Shown: positions 1-8,323, numbered from the stretch's first letter. The stretch is DNA of 60,230 nucleotides from Rhodoplanes elegans (GCF_016653355.1 NZ_NHSK01000063.1:1-60230), one strand, 5' to 3'. Program-made: numbers and translations. The notes: generated by a model not told the origin, from the letters alone.

Positions 1-229
1 TGCAGGGCTGGACGCCGCCCGGCGTCCAGCCCTGCACGGGCGCCCCCGGCGCGATCGGGATGCCGCCCGGTCCGGGCGTCGTGGTGAGCTGGGCCCGCGC
101 GGCCGTGCCCGGAAGGCCGAGCAGGACGAGACCGGCGGTGAGGCCGATCATGGCGGATCGCCGGCCGGTGGCGGCGGCGGCGATCGTCTCCCGAGCGGTT
201 CTGCGCCGCGTCATCGCCCACCGCGTCAT
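1..229 (-). CDS. partial secreted protein, cut by the left edge
   Basis: An open frame on the minus strand runs off position 1 without a stop. Several in-frame ATGs (259, 244, 229, 214, 151) are possible starts. I chose 229 because GAGGA lies just upstream, although the spacing is short. The N-terminus carries an arginine cluster (MTRRRTAR), then a hydrophobic stretch (IGLTAGLVLLGLPG) ending in TAARA-Q, which reads as a type I signal peptide. The mature part begins LTTTPGPGGIPIAPG and is rich in Gly and Pro. The last visible residues, GWTPGGVQPC, are encoded by a near-perfect hairpin at 1-36. No family is recognised. It could be a short exported or cell-envelope protein. The start and everything beyond the edge are uncertain. 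Confidence 0.55.
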   Translation of the reverse strand, partial: MTRWAMTRRRTARETIAAAATGRRSAMIGLTAGLVLLGLPGTAARAQLTTTPGPGGIPIAPGAPVQGWTPGGVQPC

Positions 230-390
230 CGTTCCTCGACTCATCGTCTCTCGATTCATCCTGCCCCGGGTGGTCCCTGCCGGCCTGTCGCTCCGCCCGA
301 CCGCTTGGTTGACGAAGGTCAATCGCCGGCCGCCGGCCCGGTTCAGGCTGTGGCGGCCGGGCTCCTGTCCCGGTCTCGCGGGAACCGATC

Positions 391-855
391 ATGCCACACG
401 ACACCACGGTCCGGCGCATCGTCCTCGCCCTCACGACGAGCCTTTGGCTCGTCGCCGGGCCGGCCATCGCCGGCGACTTCTGGCGCTGCACGGAGGGCCG
501 TTGGACGGCGGTCGGGCAACCGCGGCACCCGATGCCGGAGCATCCCTGCGGCACGCGCCTCGCGGTGCCGCGCGACCGGGCCGGCTGCGAGACCACCGGC
601 GGCCGCTGGGGGCCGGCCGGGATCTTTCCGGCGCCGATCTGCCGGGTGCCGACCCGCGACGGCGGCCGTGTCTGCGCCGACAGCGGGGAATGCGAGGGGG
701 AATGCCTGGCGGCGCCGACGCCGGCCGAGCGCGACAGGCTTCGCTCCGGCCGACCGATCGCCGCGACCGGCACCTGCACGCCGCACGTCCCGGTGTTCGG
801 CTGCCAGGCGCGGGTGGTCGAGGGGGTCGTGCACGGCATCCTCTGCCGGGACTGA
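391..855 (+). CDS. small cysteine-rich secreted protein, unknown function
   Basis: This encodes 154 residues. A signal peptide is visible: a basic n-region (TVRR), a hydrophobic core (IVLALTTSLWLVAG) and an AIA cleavage site near residue 27, giving a mature protein that starts GDFWRC. The mature chain has ten cysteines (for example WRC, HPC, CADSGECEGEC, GTC, FGC, LC at the end). An even number is compatible with five disulfides in the periplasm or outside the cell. No family is recognised and no catalytic motif is seen. It stands alone, convergent with the patatin-like gene, and the two stops are separated by 34 bases that hold a hairpin. Codon use matches the neighbours, and the coherent export signal argues that the frame is real. 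Confidence 0.6.
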   Translation: MPHDTTVRRIVLALTTSLWLVAGPAIAGDFWRCTEGRWTAVGQPRHPMPEHPCGTRLAVPRDRAGCETTGGRWGPAGIFPAPICRVPTRDGGRVCADSGECEGECLAAPTPAERDRLRSGRPIAATGTCTPHVPVFGCQARVVEGVVHGILCRD

Positions 856-857
856 GC

Positions 858-883
858 CGCTGCGCGCGCCTCGCGGCGCAGCG
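858..883. terminator. hairpin between convergent genes, possible bidirectional terminator
   Basis: The arms CGCTGCGC (858-865) and GCGCAGCG (876-883) pair perfectly across a 10-base loop. The hairpin lies between the stop of the rightward 154-aa gene and the stop of the leftward patatin gene. There is no T-run on either side, so it is a weak candidate judged mainly on position. Confidence 0.3.
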
Positions 884-889
884 CCGGGC

Positions 890-1972
890 TCACGCCCATT
901 CGGCGCGTGCCTCCGCGACGAGATCGACGCTGCCGCGCACCCCGATGTCATCGAGATGCGCGTCCAAAAACGCGGCGGCGCAGCGCCGGCCCTCGTCGCG
1001 CAGGAACTCGAAGAACTCGAAGTCGGTGGACATCCGGCTCGCCGCCGTGAGCTCGTGGCCGATCACGTCGAGGGCGATGCGGTGCAGATTGATCCGGCGA
1101 TAGGCGCCCGGCCCGGTGCCGTGCGGCAGGCGTCCCTCGTCGATCAGCCGCGCGACGAACTCGATCGCGCGCACCTCCGCCAGGAGAGACGAGTTGAAGT
1201 TGATCTCGTTGACGCGATCGAGGATCTCGCGCGACGTCCGCGGCGTCGTCCGCCGTACCAGCGGATTGAGCTGGACGATCAGCACGTCCTCGGTGGCGGT
1301 GGTGTGGAAGAACGGGAAGATCGCCGGATTGCCCAGATACCCGCCGTCCCAGTGCGGCACGCCGTCGATCTCGACGGCGCGGAACAGCATCGGCAGGCAG
1401 GCGGAGGCGAGGATCACGTCGGCCGTGATCTTGTCGCGCGGGAAGACCTTGAGCCGACCGGTATGGACGTCGGTCGCCGAGACGAAGAGCTGCAGCGGCG
1501 CACAGGCCCGCACCGCCTCGAAATCGACGAAGCGCTCGATCAGCTCGCGCAGCGGATTGATGTCGAGCGGCCGCAAGTCGTAGGGCGGAAGGAAGCGGCC
1601 CAGCACGTCGAACCACATCCCGATCGGCGACGTCTCCAGCGGAACGAAGGACAGGAGCCGGTCGAGCACGGCCCGCTGCAGGGCCGGCAGGCCGCCGGCC
1701 GTGCTGACCGCCCGCCACAGATCGGCGAGCCGACGACGCGCCTCGTCGGGCCCGCCGCGGGCGAGCCCGTCGGCCAACATCACGGCGTTGACGGCGCCGG
1801 CCGAGGTGCCGGAGATGCCCTCGATCTGCACGCGGCCGTCGGCGAGCAGGTGGTCGATGACGCCCCAGGTGAAGGCGCCGTGCGCGCCGCCGCCCTGAAG
1901 CGCGAGGTTGACGCGCTTGGTCGCGCCGGACGACGCGCCGGCGGGCGGGAAGGCGGGTGATTCGGCCGTCAT
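890..1972 (-). CDS. patatin-like phospholipase
   Basis: A 360-residue protein of the bacterial patatin (PNPLA) family, serine hydrolases that deacylate phospholipids or other lipids using a Ser-Asp dyad. The oxyanion-hole glycine loop LQGGGAHG is at about 25-32, the nucleophile elbow GTSAG places the serine at residue 58, and HWDGGYLGNP places the catalytic aspartate at 209. No signal peptide is visible, so it is probably cytoplasmic or peripheral at the membrane. The start follows the tctA stop by 9 bases, so it is the fourth gene of the tctC-tctB-tctA operon. That linkage is unusual for a Tct importer. Substrate and physiological role cannot be told from sequence. Confidence 0.9.
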   Translation of the reverse strand: MTAESPAFPPAGASSGATKRVNLALQGGGAHGAFTWGVIDHLLADGRVQIEGISGTSAGAVNAVMLADGLARGGPDEARRRLADLWRAVSTAGGLPALQRAVLDRLLSFVPLETSPIGMWFDVLGRFLPPYDLRPLDINPLRELIERFVDFEAVRACAPLQLFVSATDVHTGRLKVFPRDKITADVILASACLPMLFRAVEIDGVPHWDGGYLGNPAIFPFFHTTATEDVLIVQLNPLVRRTTPRTSREILDRVNEINFNSSLLAEVRAIEFVARLIDEGRLPHGTGPGAYRRINLHRIALDVIGHELTAASRMSTDFEFFEFLRDEGRRCAAAFLDAHLDDIGVRGSVDLVAEARAEWA

Positions 1973-1981
1973 GCCGGGAGT

Positions 1982-3481
1982 CTACTCCGCCAGCGCCTCC
2001 TTGCGCTTCCTGAAAACGGTTGGCGACAGCAGCACCAGGATCAGCAGGGCGGCGAGGCCGAGCAGCGTGGCGCTGATCGGCCGCTGCACGAACACGGCGA
2101 AATCCCCGTCGGACAGCATCATGGCGCGGCGGAAGTTCTCCTCGAGCTGCGGCCCGAGCACGAGGCCGAGCAGCAGCGGCGCCGGCTCCGCCCCAACCTT
2201 GATGAAGAAGTAGCCGATCAGCCCGCAGGCCAGCATCAGCCAGATGTTGAAGACGCTGTTGGCGATGCCGTAGGTGCCGATGCAGCACAAGAGCGCGATC
2301 GCCGGGAACAGCAGGCGATAGGGGATCTTCAGCATCGACACCCAGATCCCGACCATCGGCAGGTTGATGATCAGCAGCATCAGGTTGCCGACCCACATCG
2401 AGGCGATGACGCCCCAGACGAGCTGCGGCTGCTCGGTCATGATCTGCGGACCGGGCTGGATGCCGTGCATCATCAGGGCGCCGATCATCAGGGCCATCAG
2501 GGCATTCGCAGGGATGCCCAGCGTGAGGAGCGGAATGAAGCTCGTCTGCGCGCCGGCATTGTTGGCGGCCTCGGGCGCGGCGACGCCCTCGATCGCACCG
2601 TGGCCGAACATCGCCTTGTTCTTCGAGATCTTCTTCTCCAGCGCATAGGCCGTGAACGGCGGCAGCGCGGCGCCGCCGCCGGGCAGCACGCCGAGGATCG
2701 AGCCGATCAGCGTGCCGCGCGTCATCGCCGGGAACGCCGCCTTCAGGTCGGCGAGGCTAGGGATCAGGTCGCGCACCTTCTGACTGACCACCTGGCGGAC
2801 CGGCGGGCGCTCCAGATTGGCCATGATCTCGCCGAGGCCGAACAGGCCCATCGCGACCGGCACGAAGTCGATGCCGTCGCCGAGCTCGGCGACCCCGAAG
2901 GTCATGCGGGCGGCGCCGGACGAGACGTCGATGCCGATCAGCCCGAGCAGCAGGCCGAGCAGCACCATGGCCAGCGCCTTCATGACCGAGCCGTGAGCGA
3001 GAATCACGGCGGCGAGCAGGCCGAGCACCAGGAGCGAGAAGTACTCGACCGCCGTGAACTTCAGCGCCAGCACCGACAGCGGCAGGCTGAGCAGACAGAT
3101 CACCACGGTGGCGATGGTGCCGGCATAGAACGACGAGATGGCGGCGATGGCCAGCGCCGGTCCGGCGCGGCCGTTCTGCGCCATCTTGTGGCCGTCCAGG
3201 CAGGTGACGACCGACGAGGTCTCGCCCGGCACGTTGACCAGGATGGCCGTGGTCGAGCCGCCGTACTGGGCGCCGTAGAAGATGCCGGCCAGCATGATGA
3301 AGGCCGAGGTCGGCGCCAGCCCGAACGTGAACGGCAGCAGCAGCGCGACGGTCGGGATCGGGCCGATGCCGGGCAGCACGCCGATGGCGGTGCCGATGAC
3401 GACACCGATCAGGCAGTAGAGCAGATTGATCGGCTCGACCGCGGTGGCGAGGCCGAGCGCGAGATTGCCGAACAGGTCCAT
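1982..3481 (-). CDS. tctA: tripartite tricarboxylate transporter, large permease TctA
   Basis: A 499-residue inner-membrane protein of normal family length, with about a dozen hydrophobic segments. The N-terminal signature GVLPGIGPIPTVALLLPF and a second copy, ILGVLPGGGAALPPFTAY near residue 265, are the paired conserved loops of TctA. In this secondary, ion-driven system TctA forms the transport path, TctB is the small membrane partner and TctC the periplasmic receptor. It follows tctB by 13 bases and precedes the patatin gene by 9. The substrate is set by TctC and is probably a carboxylate, but the family spans citrate, aromatic acids and others. Confidence 0.95.
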   Translation of the reverse strand: MDLFGNLALGLATAVEPINLLYCLIGVVIGTAIGVLPGIGPIPTVALLLPFTFGLAPTSAFIMLAGIFYGAQYGGSTTAILVNVPGETSSVVTCLDGHKMAQNGRAGPALAIAAISSFYAGTIATVVICLLSLPLSVLALKFTAVEYFSLLVLGLLAAVILAHGSVMKALAMVLLGLLLGLIGIDVSSGAARMTFGVAELGDGIDFVPVAMGLFGLGEIMANLERPPVRQVVSQKVRDLIPSLADLKAAFPAMTRGTLIGSILGVLPGGGAALPPFTAYALEKKISKNKAMFGHGAIEGVAAPEAANNAGAQTSFIPLLTLGIPANALMALMIGALMMHGIQPGPQIMTEQPQLVWGVIASMWVGNLMLLIINLPMVGIWVSMLKIPYRLLFPAIALLCCIGTYGIANSVFNIWLMLACGLIGYFFIKVGAEPAPLLLGLVLGPQLEENFRRAMMLSDGDFAVFVQRPISATLLGLAALLILVLLSPTVFRKRKEALAE

Positions 3482-3494
3482 GGCGGTCGTCTCC

Positions 3495-3944
3495 TCACCA
3501 GGGCCAGATCGGCACCGGAAGCTTCAGGGCTTGGACGAACAGCAGCACGGCCCCGACCGCCATGGCGCTGCCGAACAGGATGGTCTCCAGTGGTCGCGTC
3601 TCGCGGCTGGCGAAGCCGGCGATCACGATCGTGACGACCGACGCGATCATTAGTCCCGCCGTGGTGACCAGCAGCGCGAAGGCGGCGACCGCCGCGAGGA
3701 TGAACACGACGGCGCGCGGCTGCGGCGGCGTGATGCCCTTGAACGGCGCGACGAGCCCGCGCACGACGAAGAACAGGCCGAAGCCGAGCACCGCGACGGC
3801 GATCGCCCGCGGCATGTAGCCCGGCCCCATGTTGGCCGCCGTGCCGACCCGCAGGCTCCAGGTCGCGACCGCCGTGAACACGGCGACCGCGACCAGGAAC
3901 AGGCCGAACAGCAGATCCTGCAGATCGATCCGGCGGCCCTCCAT
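3495..3944 (-). CDS. tctB: tripartite tricarboxylate transporter, small permease TctB
   Basis: A 149-residue membrane protein with four hydrophobic segments, the usual size and topology of TctB. It begins MEGRRIDLQDLLFG and ends in LKLPVPIWPW. A much longer open frame runs through the start in the same phase, but that upstream part only overlaps tctC antisense to its reading and is not coding. The ATG at 3944 lies 5 bases past the tctC stop. TctB is poorly conserved in sequence, so the call rests on size, membrane pattern, the GPGYMPRA motif and position between tctC and tctA. Confidence 0.9.
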   Translation of the reverse strand: MEGRRIDLQDLLFGLFLVAVAVFTAVATWSLRVGTAANMGPGYMPRAIAVAVLGFGLFFVVRGLVAPFKGITPPQPRAVVFILAAVAAFALLVTTAGLMIASVVTIVIAGFASRETRPLETILFGSAMAVGAVLLFVQALKLPVPIWPW

Positions 3945-3949
3945 GACCG

Positions 3950-4927
3950 TCACTCGCCCTTGATGCCGTTCTCGCGGACGACGGCGCCGAGCGTCTTCAC
4001 GTTGTCGGCGAACCAGGTGCGGAACGCCGCCGGGCCGTCGGCCTTCACGGTCCCGCCGAGATCGGCGATCTTCTGGGCGATGTCCGGGCTCGCGAGCATC
4101 TTCTTCAGCTCGGTGTCGAGCTTGGCGACGAGCTCGGGCGGCGAGCCGGCCGTCACCATCAGGCCCTGCCAGGTGCCGGCGTCGCCGGCCGGCAGCTTGG
4201 CCTCGTCGAAGGTCGGAAGATCCGGCGCCGACTTGAGCCGCTCGGGACCGGAGACCGCGAGACCGACGAGCTGGTTGTTCTTGACGAAGGGCAGCGTCGC
4301 CGTGACGCCGTTGAAGATCACCTGGCTCTCGCCCGCCACCACGGCGCGGGTCGCGGCGGCGCCGCCGCGATAGGGCACGTTCTTCCACTCGATGCCGAGC
4401 GCCTTGGCGATACGGATCGGGGTGACGTGATTCATGCCGCCGATGCCGGAGTTGGCGACCGCGAGCTTGCCCGGATTGGCCTTGGCGTAGCTGATCAGCT
4501 CGGCGACCGACTTGGCCGGCGTCGACGGGCTGACCGCCAGCACATAGGGCGCGAACATGATCATGCCGACCGGCGCCAGATCCTTCTGCGGATCGAAGGT
4601 GAGGTCGGGGAACAGGCTCGGCGCCAGCGCCAGCGTGCCGACGTCGAGCAGCAGGAGCGAGTGGCCGTCCTTCGGCGCCTTGGCGACCGCGTCGGCGCCG
4701 ATGTTGCCGGAGCCGCCCGGCTTGTTCTCGACGACCACGGCTTGGCCGATCGCCTCCTGCAGCTTGGGCGCGATCAGGCGCGCCAGGATGTCGGAGGTGC
4801 CGCCGGGCGCGTAGGGCACCACGATGCGCACCGCGCGGCTGAAATTCTGCTGCGCCTCGGCGGGCGCCGGCTGCAGGGCCGCGCCGGCGAGCGCCGCGGC
4901 GACGACGAAGCAAATCGATCTGATCAT
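3950..4927 (-). CDS. tctC: TctC/Bug-family periplasmic substrate-binding protein
   Basis: A 325-residue solute receptor. The signal peptide is MIRSICFVVAAALAGAALQP with cleavage near AEA-Q (residues 24-26). The mature protein shows Bug-family landmarks: RIVVPYAPGGTSDILAR, VENKPGGSGNIGAD and VPYRGGAA. It captures a small, usually carboxylated, ligand and delivers it to TctAB. It is the first gene of the operon, and GAGG lies just upstream of the ATG. A 33-bp palindrome sits about 270 bases upstream, which may be its operator. Bug receptors are expanded in many proteobacteria and their ligands are rarely predictable from sequence. Confidence 0.93.
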   Translation of the reverse strand: MIRSICFVVAAALAGAALQPAPAEAQQNFSRAVRIVVPYAPGGTSDILARLIAPKLQEAIGQAVVVENKPGGSGNIGADAVAKAPKDGHSLLLLDVGTLALAPSLFPDLTFDPQKDLAPVGMIMFAPYVLAVSPSTPAKSVAELISYAKANPGKLAVANSGIGGMNHVTPIRIAKALGIEWKNVPYRGGAAATRAVVAGESQVIFNGVTATLPFVKNNQLVGLAVSGPERLKSAPDLPTFDEAKLPAGDAGTWQGLMVTAGSPPELVAKLDTELKKMLASPDIAQKIADLGGTVKADGPAAFRTWFADNVKTLGAVVRENGIKGE

Positions 4928-5517
4928 ATGCGTCCTCGTGATGGCCGGTCTGGTGGAAGACGGGATCGACGAGCGGGAGCGCGGAACGAAGACGAGCAGA
5001 GCCAGGAAAGGAGAACAGGAAAGGCAGGACGTAGGAGGACAGATCTGTCGTCGATCGCGCAGCCGTGTCGAAAGTCGGACGAGTCGAGTCGTTCGGGTCT
5101 AGTCCCGGTCAGCGATGTTCGGAATCCGGATGACCGCGTGCGCATGGTCGATTATTCGGCCGGCGAAGTCGATGGCGCAGATGAGACCGCATCTCGTCTC
5201 ACGTCATACGTCGTATGACGTGAGACGGTCGACCAGCTCACGTGATCGTCCCGATCCACGAGAAGACGCCGGGCGGGCCGCGCAGGTCGCGCAGCGGAAG
5301 ATGCGGCGCTTCGTCGTCATGATACCGCGGATCGAGGGGCCACTCGCCCGCAGTCGCTTGCGCGGCGGTTGTCGCGACTTCACGGCGGAGCATCGCCACG
5401 GGCTGTCGCTGGTCGCCTCCGATCGTGCATGGCGATCCGCAACACGTCGCTCACGAACCGGGCGCGACGGCGGCGGTTGTCCCGGAGAGACACGCCCGCA
5501 CACCGAGGAGAATCACG
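4928..5517. other. intergenic region upstream of tctC and of the small zinc-finger gene
   Basis: This 590-base divergent region holds no convincing gene. Its one clear structure is the palindrome at 5195-5227. The open frames that cross it lack a ribosome site or recognisable protein features. It should contain the leftward tct promoter and the rightward promoter of the zinc-finger gene, but I cannot pick either with confidence. Confidence 0.6.
5195..5227. promoter_or_regulatory. 33-bp perfect palindrome, candidate operator of the tct operon
   Basis: Two 16-base arms (left arm CGTCTCACGTCATACG, 5195-5210; right arm 5212-5227) are perfect reverse complements around a single central T at 5211. 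The core TCATACGTCGTATGA resembles the short inverted GTNNNAC-type sites bound by GntR/FadR-family repressors. It lacks a flanking T-run, so it does not look like a terminator, and it lies upstream of tctC rather than after a gene. No regulator gene is adjacent, so the binding protein is unknown. Confidence 0.55.
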
Positions 5518-5697
5518 ATGGCACCGTCCCTGAAATCGGCAGCCCAGCCCCGGCCCGGCGACGAGGCGCCGGACGGCACGCCCGGCACCGGCGAGGCTAT
5601 CTGCCCGGACTGCGAGGGCAGCGGCAAGCGCGACGGGCGCGCCTGCCCGACCTGCAACGGGACCGGCAAGGTGGTTCAGGGGATCGGTGGCGCCTGA
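5518..5697 (+). CDS. small protein with DnaJ-type zinc-finger motifs
   Basis: A 59-residue protein. It contains two CxxCxGxG motifs, CPDCEGSG and CPTCNGTG, the repeat unit of the DnaJ cysteine-rich domain; two such units can hold one zinc ion. The first third is polar and probably disordered. The ATG at 5518 is preceded by CGAGGAG 8 bases upstream, a good ribosome site, which fixes this start against a longer in-frame one at 5425. It has no J domain, so it is not a full co-chaperone. Similar stand-alone fingers occur in alphaproteobacteria as small hypothetical proteins. It may be a protein- or RNA-binding accessory; function unknown. Confidence 0.75.
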   Translation: MAPSLKSAAQPRPGDEAPDGTPGTGEAICPDCEGSGKRDGRACPTCNGTGKVVQGIGGA

Positions 5698-5962
5698 AGG
5701 CGCGGCGAGCCACGCACATCGACCGCCGGGACCACGCCAGAGCCCCGCAGTCGCGCGGATCGACGCTTGTGGTCGCGGCGGAGCAGCGTCGCGGACGACA
5801 GGAGAAGCGCGGCCAGGATGATGGCCCGCGACCCCGGCCGATGTCAGCTCGACGAAACCAGACGCGATTGCCACGTCACGGCACGGCAAGCCTGGAGATC
5901 AGGCGGCCCGGAGGCCGCCAGGCTCGCCGCCGTGCGCAACTCGTCGTGTGCGAATCAGGGCG

Positions 5963-6229
5963 TCAGGAGCCGGACTTCACCGTGGTGATCTCGGTGCAGT
6001 TCACGTTGCCCCAGGCGGTGCGGTTGCACTGGCGGGTGCTGACATACTGGATGCGCGGCGGCTCGGGCTTGGCGGCGACGGCGGGCTCGGCCGCCTTCGG
6101 GGCCGGGGCGGCGACCGCGGCGGACACCGGATTCGGCGAGACGGCCAGGGTCTTGGCGCCCGGATAGGGCATCTTGAAGACGGCGACGAGGGTGAGCACC
6201 ACGACGGCAAGCGCGTAGATGATATTCAT
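5963..6229 (-). CDS. small membrane-anchored or secreted protein, unknown function
   Basis: An 88-residue protein starting MNIIYALAVVVLTLVAVFKM, one N-terminal hydrophobic segment that could be a signal anchor. An Ala/Pro-rich linker follows (about residues 30-58), then a short C-terminal domain with two cysteines, RQCNRTAWGNVNCTEITT, which could form one disulfide outside the membrane. GGAG lies just upstream of the ATG at 6229. Longer in-frame starts at 6259 or beyond lack such a site. No family is recognised. The membrane segment, linker and paired cysteines together make a real gene likely. Confidence 0.6.
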   Translation of the reverse strand: MNIIYALAVVVLTLVAVFKMPYPGAKTLAVSPNPVSAAVAAPAPKAAEPAVAAKPEPPRIQYVSTRQCNRTAWGNVNCTEITTVKSGS

Positions 6230-6450
6230 CGAACACTCCAAAATCCGAGGCGTCGGCAAATTTCACCGGGCCGGACCCGCGCCGGCCCCCGTTCGAATCG
6301 ACCGGACCATGTTTCCCTAATCCGGTTTAAGTCATACTAACATACCTCGGACGAAATGGAGAAATCGCCCGTCGCGGCGTTCCGTCGCGGCGGGCGATTC
6401 AGTGGTCGCCGGACCGGCGCTTCGGGGCGCCCGGACCGTCAGGCTGACTG

Positions 6451-7395
6451 TCACAAGGGCGTGAGGCCGGCCTCGATCTCGGCCCGCCGCGGCTCCAGGA
6501 ACGGCGGCAGCGCGAGGCGCTCGCCCAGGACCTCGAGCGGCTCGTCCACGGCGAAGCCCGGCCCGTCGGTGGCGATCTCGAACAGGATACCGTTCGGCTC
6601 GCGGAAATAGAGGCTGCGGAAGTAGTAGCGATCGACCGGGCCGCTGGACGGCACCCGCATGCGGCGCAGCCGCTCGGCCCAGTCCTGATACGCCTCGTCC
6701 GGCACCCGGAAGGCGACGTGGTGGACGCCACCCGCGCCCGGGCCGGCGATCGGCTTTCCCGGCTCGACCGCGACATGCAGCTCGGCTGCGGCGCCGCCCG
6801 GGCCCATCGCATAGACATGGGTGCGCGAGCCGGGATTGCCGGGCGTCTCGTAGTCGCGCTCCTTCCGCATGTTCATCAGCGCCGTCAGCACCGCGTCGGT
6901 GGGGCCGAGATCCGGCACCGAGAGCGTGATCGGCCCGAGCCCGCGGATCTGGTGCGCAGCCGGCACCGGGCTGCCCGCCCAGGCGTGCGCGTCACCAGCG
7001 CCGCCGTCGTCGATCAGGCTTAGGCGCTGGCCCTCGTGGTCCTCGAGGTCGAGCGTGGCGCGGCCGTCGCGCAGCACGATGTCGCCATGCGTCACGCCGG
7101 CGGCGGCGAGCCGCTCCTTCCACCAGACGAGGCTCGCCTCGCCGGCGACGCGCAGGCCGGTGCCGCTGATGCTGTGGGTGCCGCGCCGCTCGCGCTCCAC
7201 GGGCCAGTCGAAGAAAGTGATGTCGGAGCCCGGCGAGGCGAGGCCGTCCGCATAGAACAGGTGATAGGCCGAGACGTCGTCCTGGTTCACGGTCTTCTTC
7301 ACGAGCCGCATGCCGAGCGTGCGCGTATAGAAGGCGTGGTTGCCGGGCGCGTCCGCCGTCACGGCGGTGAGATGGTGGATGCCGGTGAGCTGCAT
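6451..7395 (-). CDS. VOC-family ring-cleaving dioxygenase (MhqO-like)
   Basis: A 314-residue protein with two tandem vicinal-oxygen-chelate halves. The probable metal ligands are a histidine in GIHHLTAV near the N-terminus, one in GVHHVAFRV (about 220) and the glutamate in [10 protein letters not shown] (about 270). It resembles the LinE/MhqO group, non-haem iron enzymes thought to open hydroquinone-type rings. The chosen ATG at 7395 has AAAGG just upstream; longer frames add only non-conserved sequence. It is the last gene of a three-gene operon with a carboxylesterase and a second dioxygenase, the gene content of the mhqO/mhqD/mhqE quinone-resistance set of Bacillus. Substrate unproven. Confidence 0.85.
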   Translation of the reverse strand: MQLTGIHHLTAVTADAPGNHAFYTRTLGMRLVKKTVNQDDVSAYHLFYADGLASPGSDITFFDWPVERERRGTHSISGTGLRVAGEASLVWWKERLAAAGVTHGDIVLRDGRATLDLEDHEGQRLSLIDDGGAGDAHAWAGSPVPAAHQIRGLGPITLSVPDLGPTDAVLTALMNMRKERDYETPGNPGSRTHVYAMGPGGAAAELHVAVEPGKPIAGPGAGGVHHVAFRVPDEAYQDWAERLRRMRVPSSGPVDRYYFRSLYFREPNGILFEIATDGPGFAVDEPLEVLGERLALPPFLEPRRAEIEAGLTPL

Positions 7396-7435
7396 GGGGG
7401 GCCTTTCTGATTTGTATGTCGGGGGTGGGCGCGGC

Positions 7436-8077
7436 TCAGCCGAGCCGCGCCAGGAACTGGGCCGCAAGGGCGAGGTCGGCGCGGCCGAGGCCATGGCCGG
7501 CCGGCACGGTGCGCAGCGTCACGTCGGCGCCGGCTGCCGTCAGCGTCGCCGCGAGCTTTTCCGGATCGCCCGGCGGCATGATCGGATCGGCGTCGCCGGC
7601 GACGATCAGCACCGGCGTGCCGTCGAGCCCCTGCGCGGCTGGCGACGGGTCGAGCGGCACCATGGCGCGCAACAGCACGGCGCCGGCCAGAACGCCAGGA
7701 TGGAGCTGCAGGACGGCCGCCGCGATGTTGGCGCCGTTGGAGAAGCCGAGCGCCACGGGCGCGGCGATCCCGTATGTTTCACGCGCTGCGCCGATGAATG
7801 CTGCGAGGTCGGCGGCGCGGCGGCGCACGTCGTCCTGGTCGAGCACGCCCTCGGCGAGACGTCGGAAGAAGCGCGGCGCCGCCCCTTCCAGCACGTTGCC
7901 ACGCGGCGACAGCAGCGCTGCCCCGGGCGCCAACGACTGGCCGAGCCCGATCAGATCGGTCTCGTCGCCGCCGGTCCCGTGCAGCAGCAGCAACGGCGGC
8001 CGGCCCGGCTGGGTGGCCGGCACGAAGCGGTGGACGTGCAGATCGAGCGCGGAGGTCTTTTTCGTTGCGACGGACAT
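7436..8077 (-). CDS. alpha/beta hydrolase, carboxylesterase (MhqD-like)
   Basis: A 213-residue alpha/beta hydrolase of the phospholipase/carboxylesterase group. The oxyanion region [13 protein letters not shown] is at 31-42, the nucleophile elbow GFSNGAN puts serine at 113, the acid is in GDADPIMP (about 164), and the histidine is in PAGHGLG (195). It sits between the two ring-cleaving dioxygenases. In Bacillus, MhqD has the same partners in hydroquinone and quinone resistance, so the enzyme may hydrolyse a ring-opened ester, thioester or related conjugate. That role is inferred from context only. No signal peptide, so cytoplasmic. Confidence 0.88.
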   Translation of the reverse strand: MSVATKKTSALDLHVHRFVPATQPGRPPLLLLHGTGGDETDLIGLGQSLAPGAALLSPRGNVLEGAAPRFFRRLAEGVLDQDDVRRRAADLAAFIGAARETYGIAAPVALGFSNGANIAAAVLQLHPGVLAGAVLLRAMVPLDPSPAAQGLDGTPVLIVAGDADPIMPPGDPEKLAATLTAAGADVTLRTVPAGHGLGRADLALAAQFLARLG

Positions 8078-8141
8078 TTCGGCCTCGGGGGTGAGGGTGA
8101 CTCAGGGTGAAGTGAAGTGATGTTCCGAACGGGCGCCGTCA

Positions 8142-8304
8142 CCTCTCCCCGCGGGCGGGGAGAGGTCGACGTTCGCGCGATCAGCGCGGACGTCGGGTGA
8201 GGGGGCGTCGCCGCGAGTCTGTGCATCAAAGTCTCTGCGTCGAGGCAGCGCCCCCTCACCCGACTCGCCTCTTCGAGTCCCTCTCCCCGCACGGCGGGGA
8301 GAGG
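8142..8304. repeat. inverted pair of dispersed palindromic repeats (family C)
   Basis: The left unit (8142-8205) starts CCTCTCCCCGCGGGCGGGGA and ends GGGTGAGGGGG. The right unit (8251-8304) is in inverted orientation, starting CCCCCTCACCC and ending with CTCTCCCCGC, ACG, GCGGGGAGAG. Each unit contains its own hairpin and the two can pair with one another. It fills the gap between the second dioxygenase and the carboxylesterase genes. Repeats of this style are common between genes in high-GC alphaproteobacteria. It is not coding. Confidence 0.75.
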
Positions 8305-8323
8305 GACTCGCTGCGACTGCGCC

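Noticed and set aside
60-1103. A 347-codon plus-strand open frame at the left edge
   Set aside because: It runs antisense over the partial secreted gene and the patatin gene and out of phase with the ten-cysteine protein; composition is random.
6288-6300. CGTTCGAATCGAC, resembling a tRNA T-arm
   Set aside because: The flanking bases do not form the five-base T stem, and no acceptor, D or anticodon arms can be drawn upstream.
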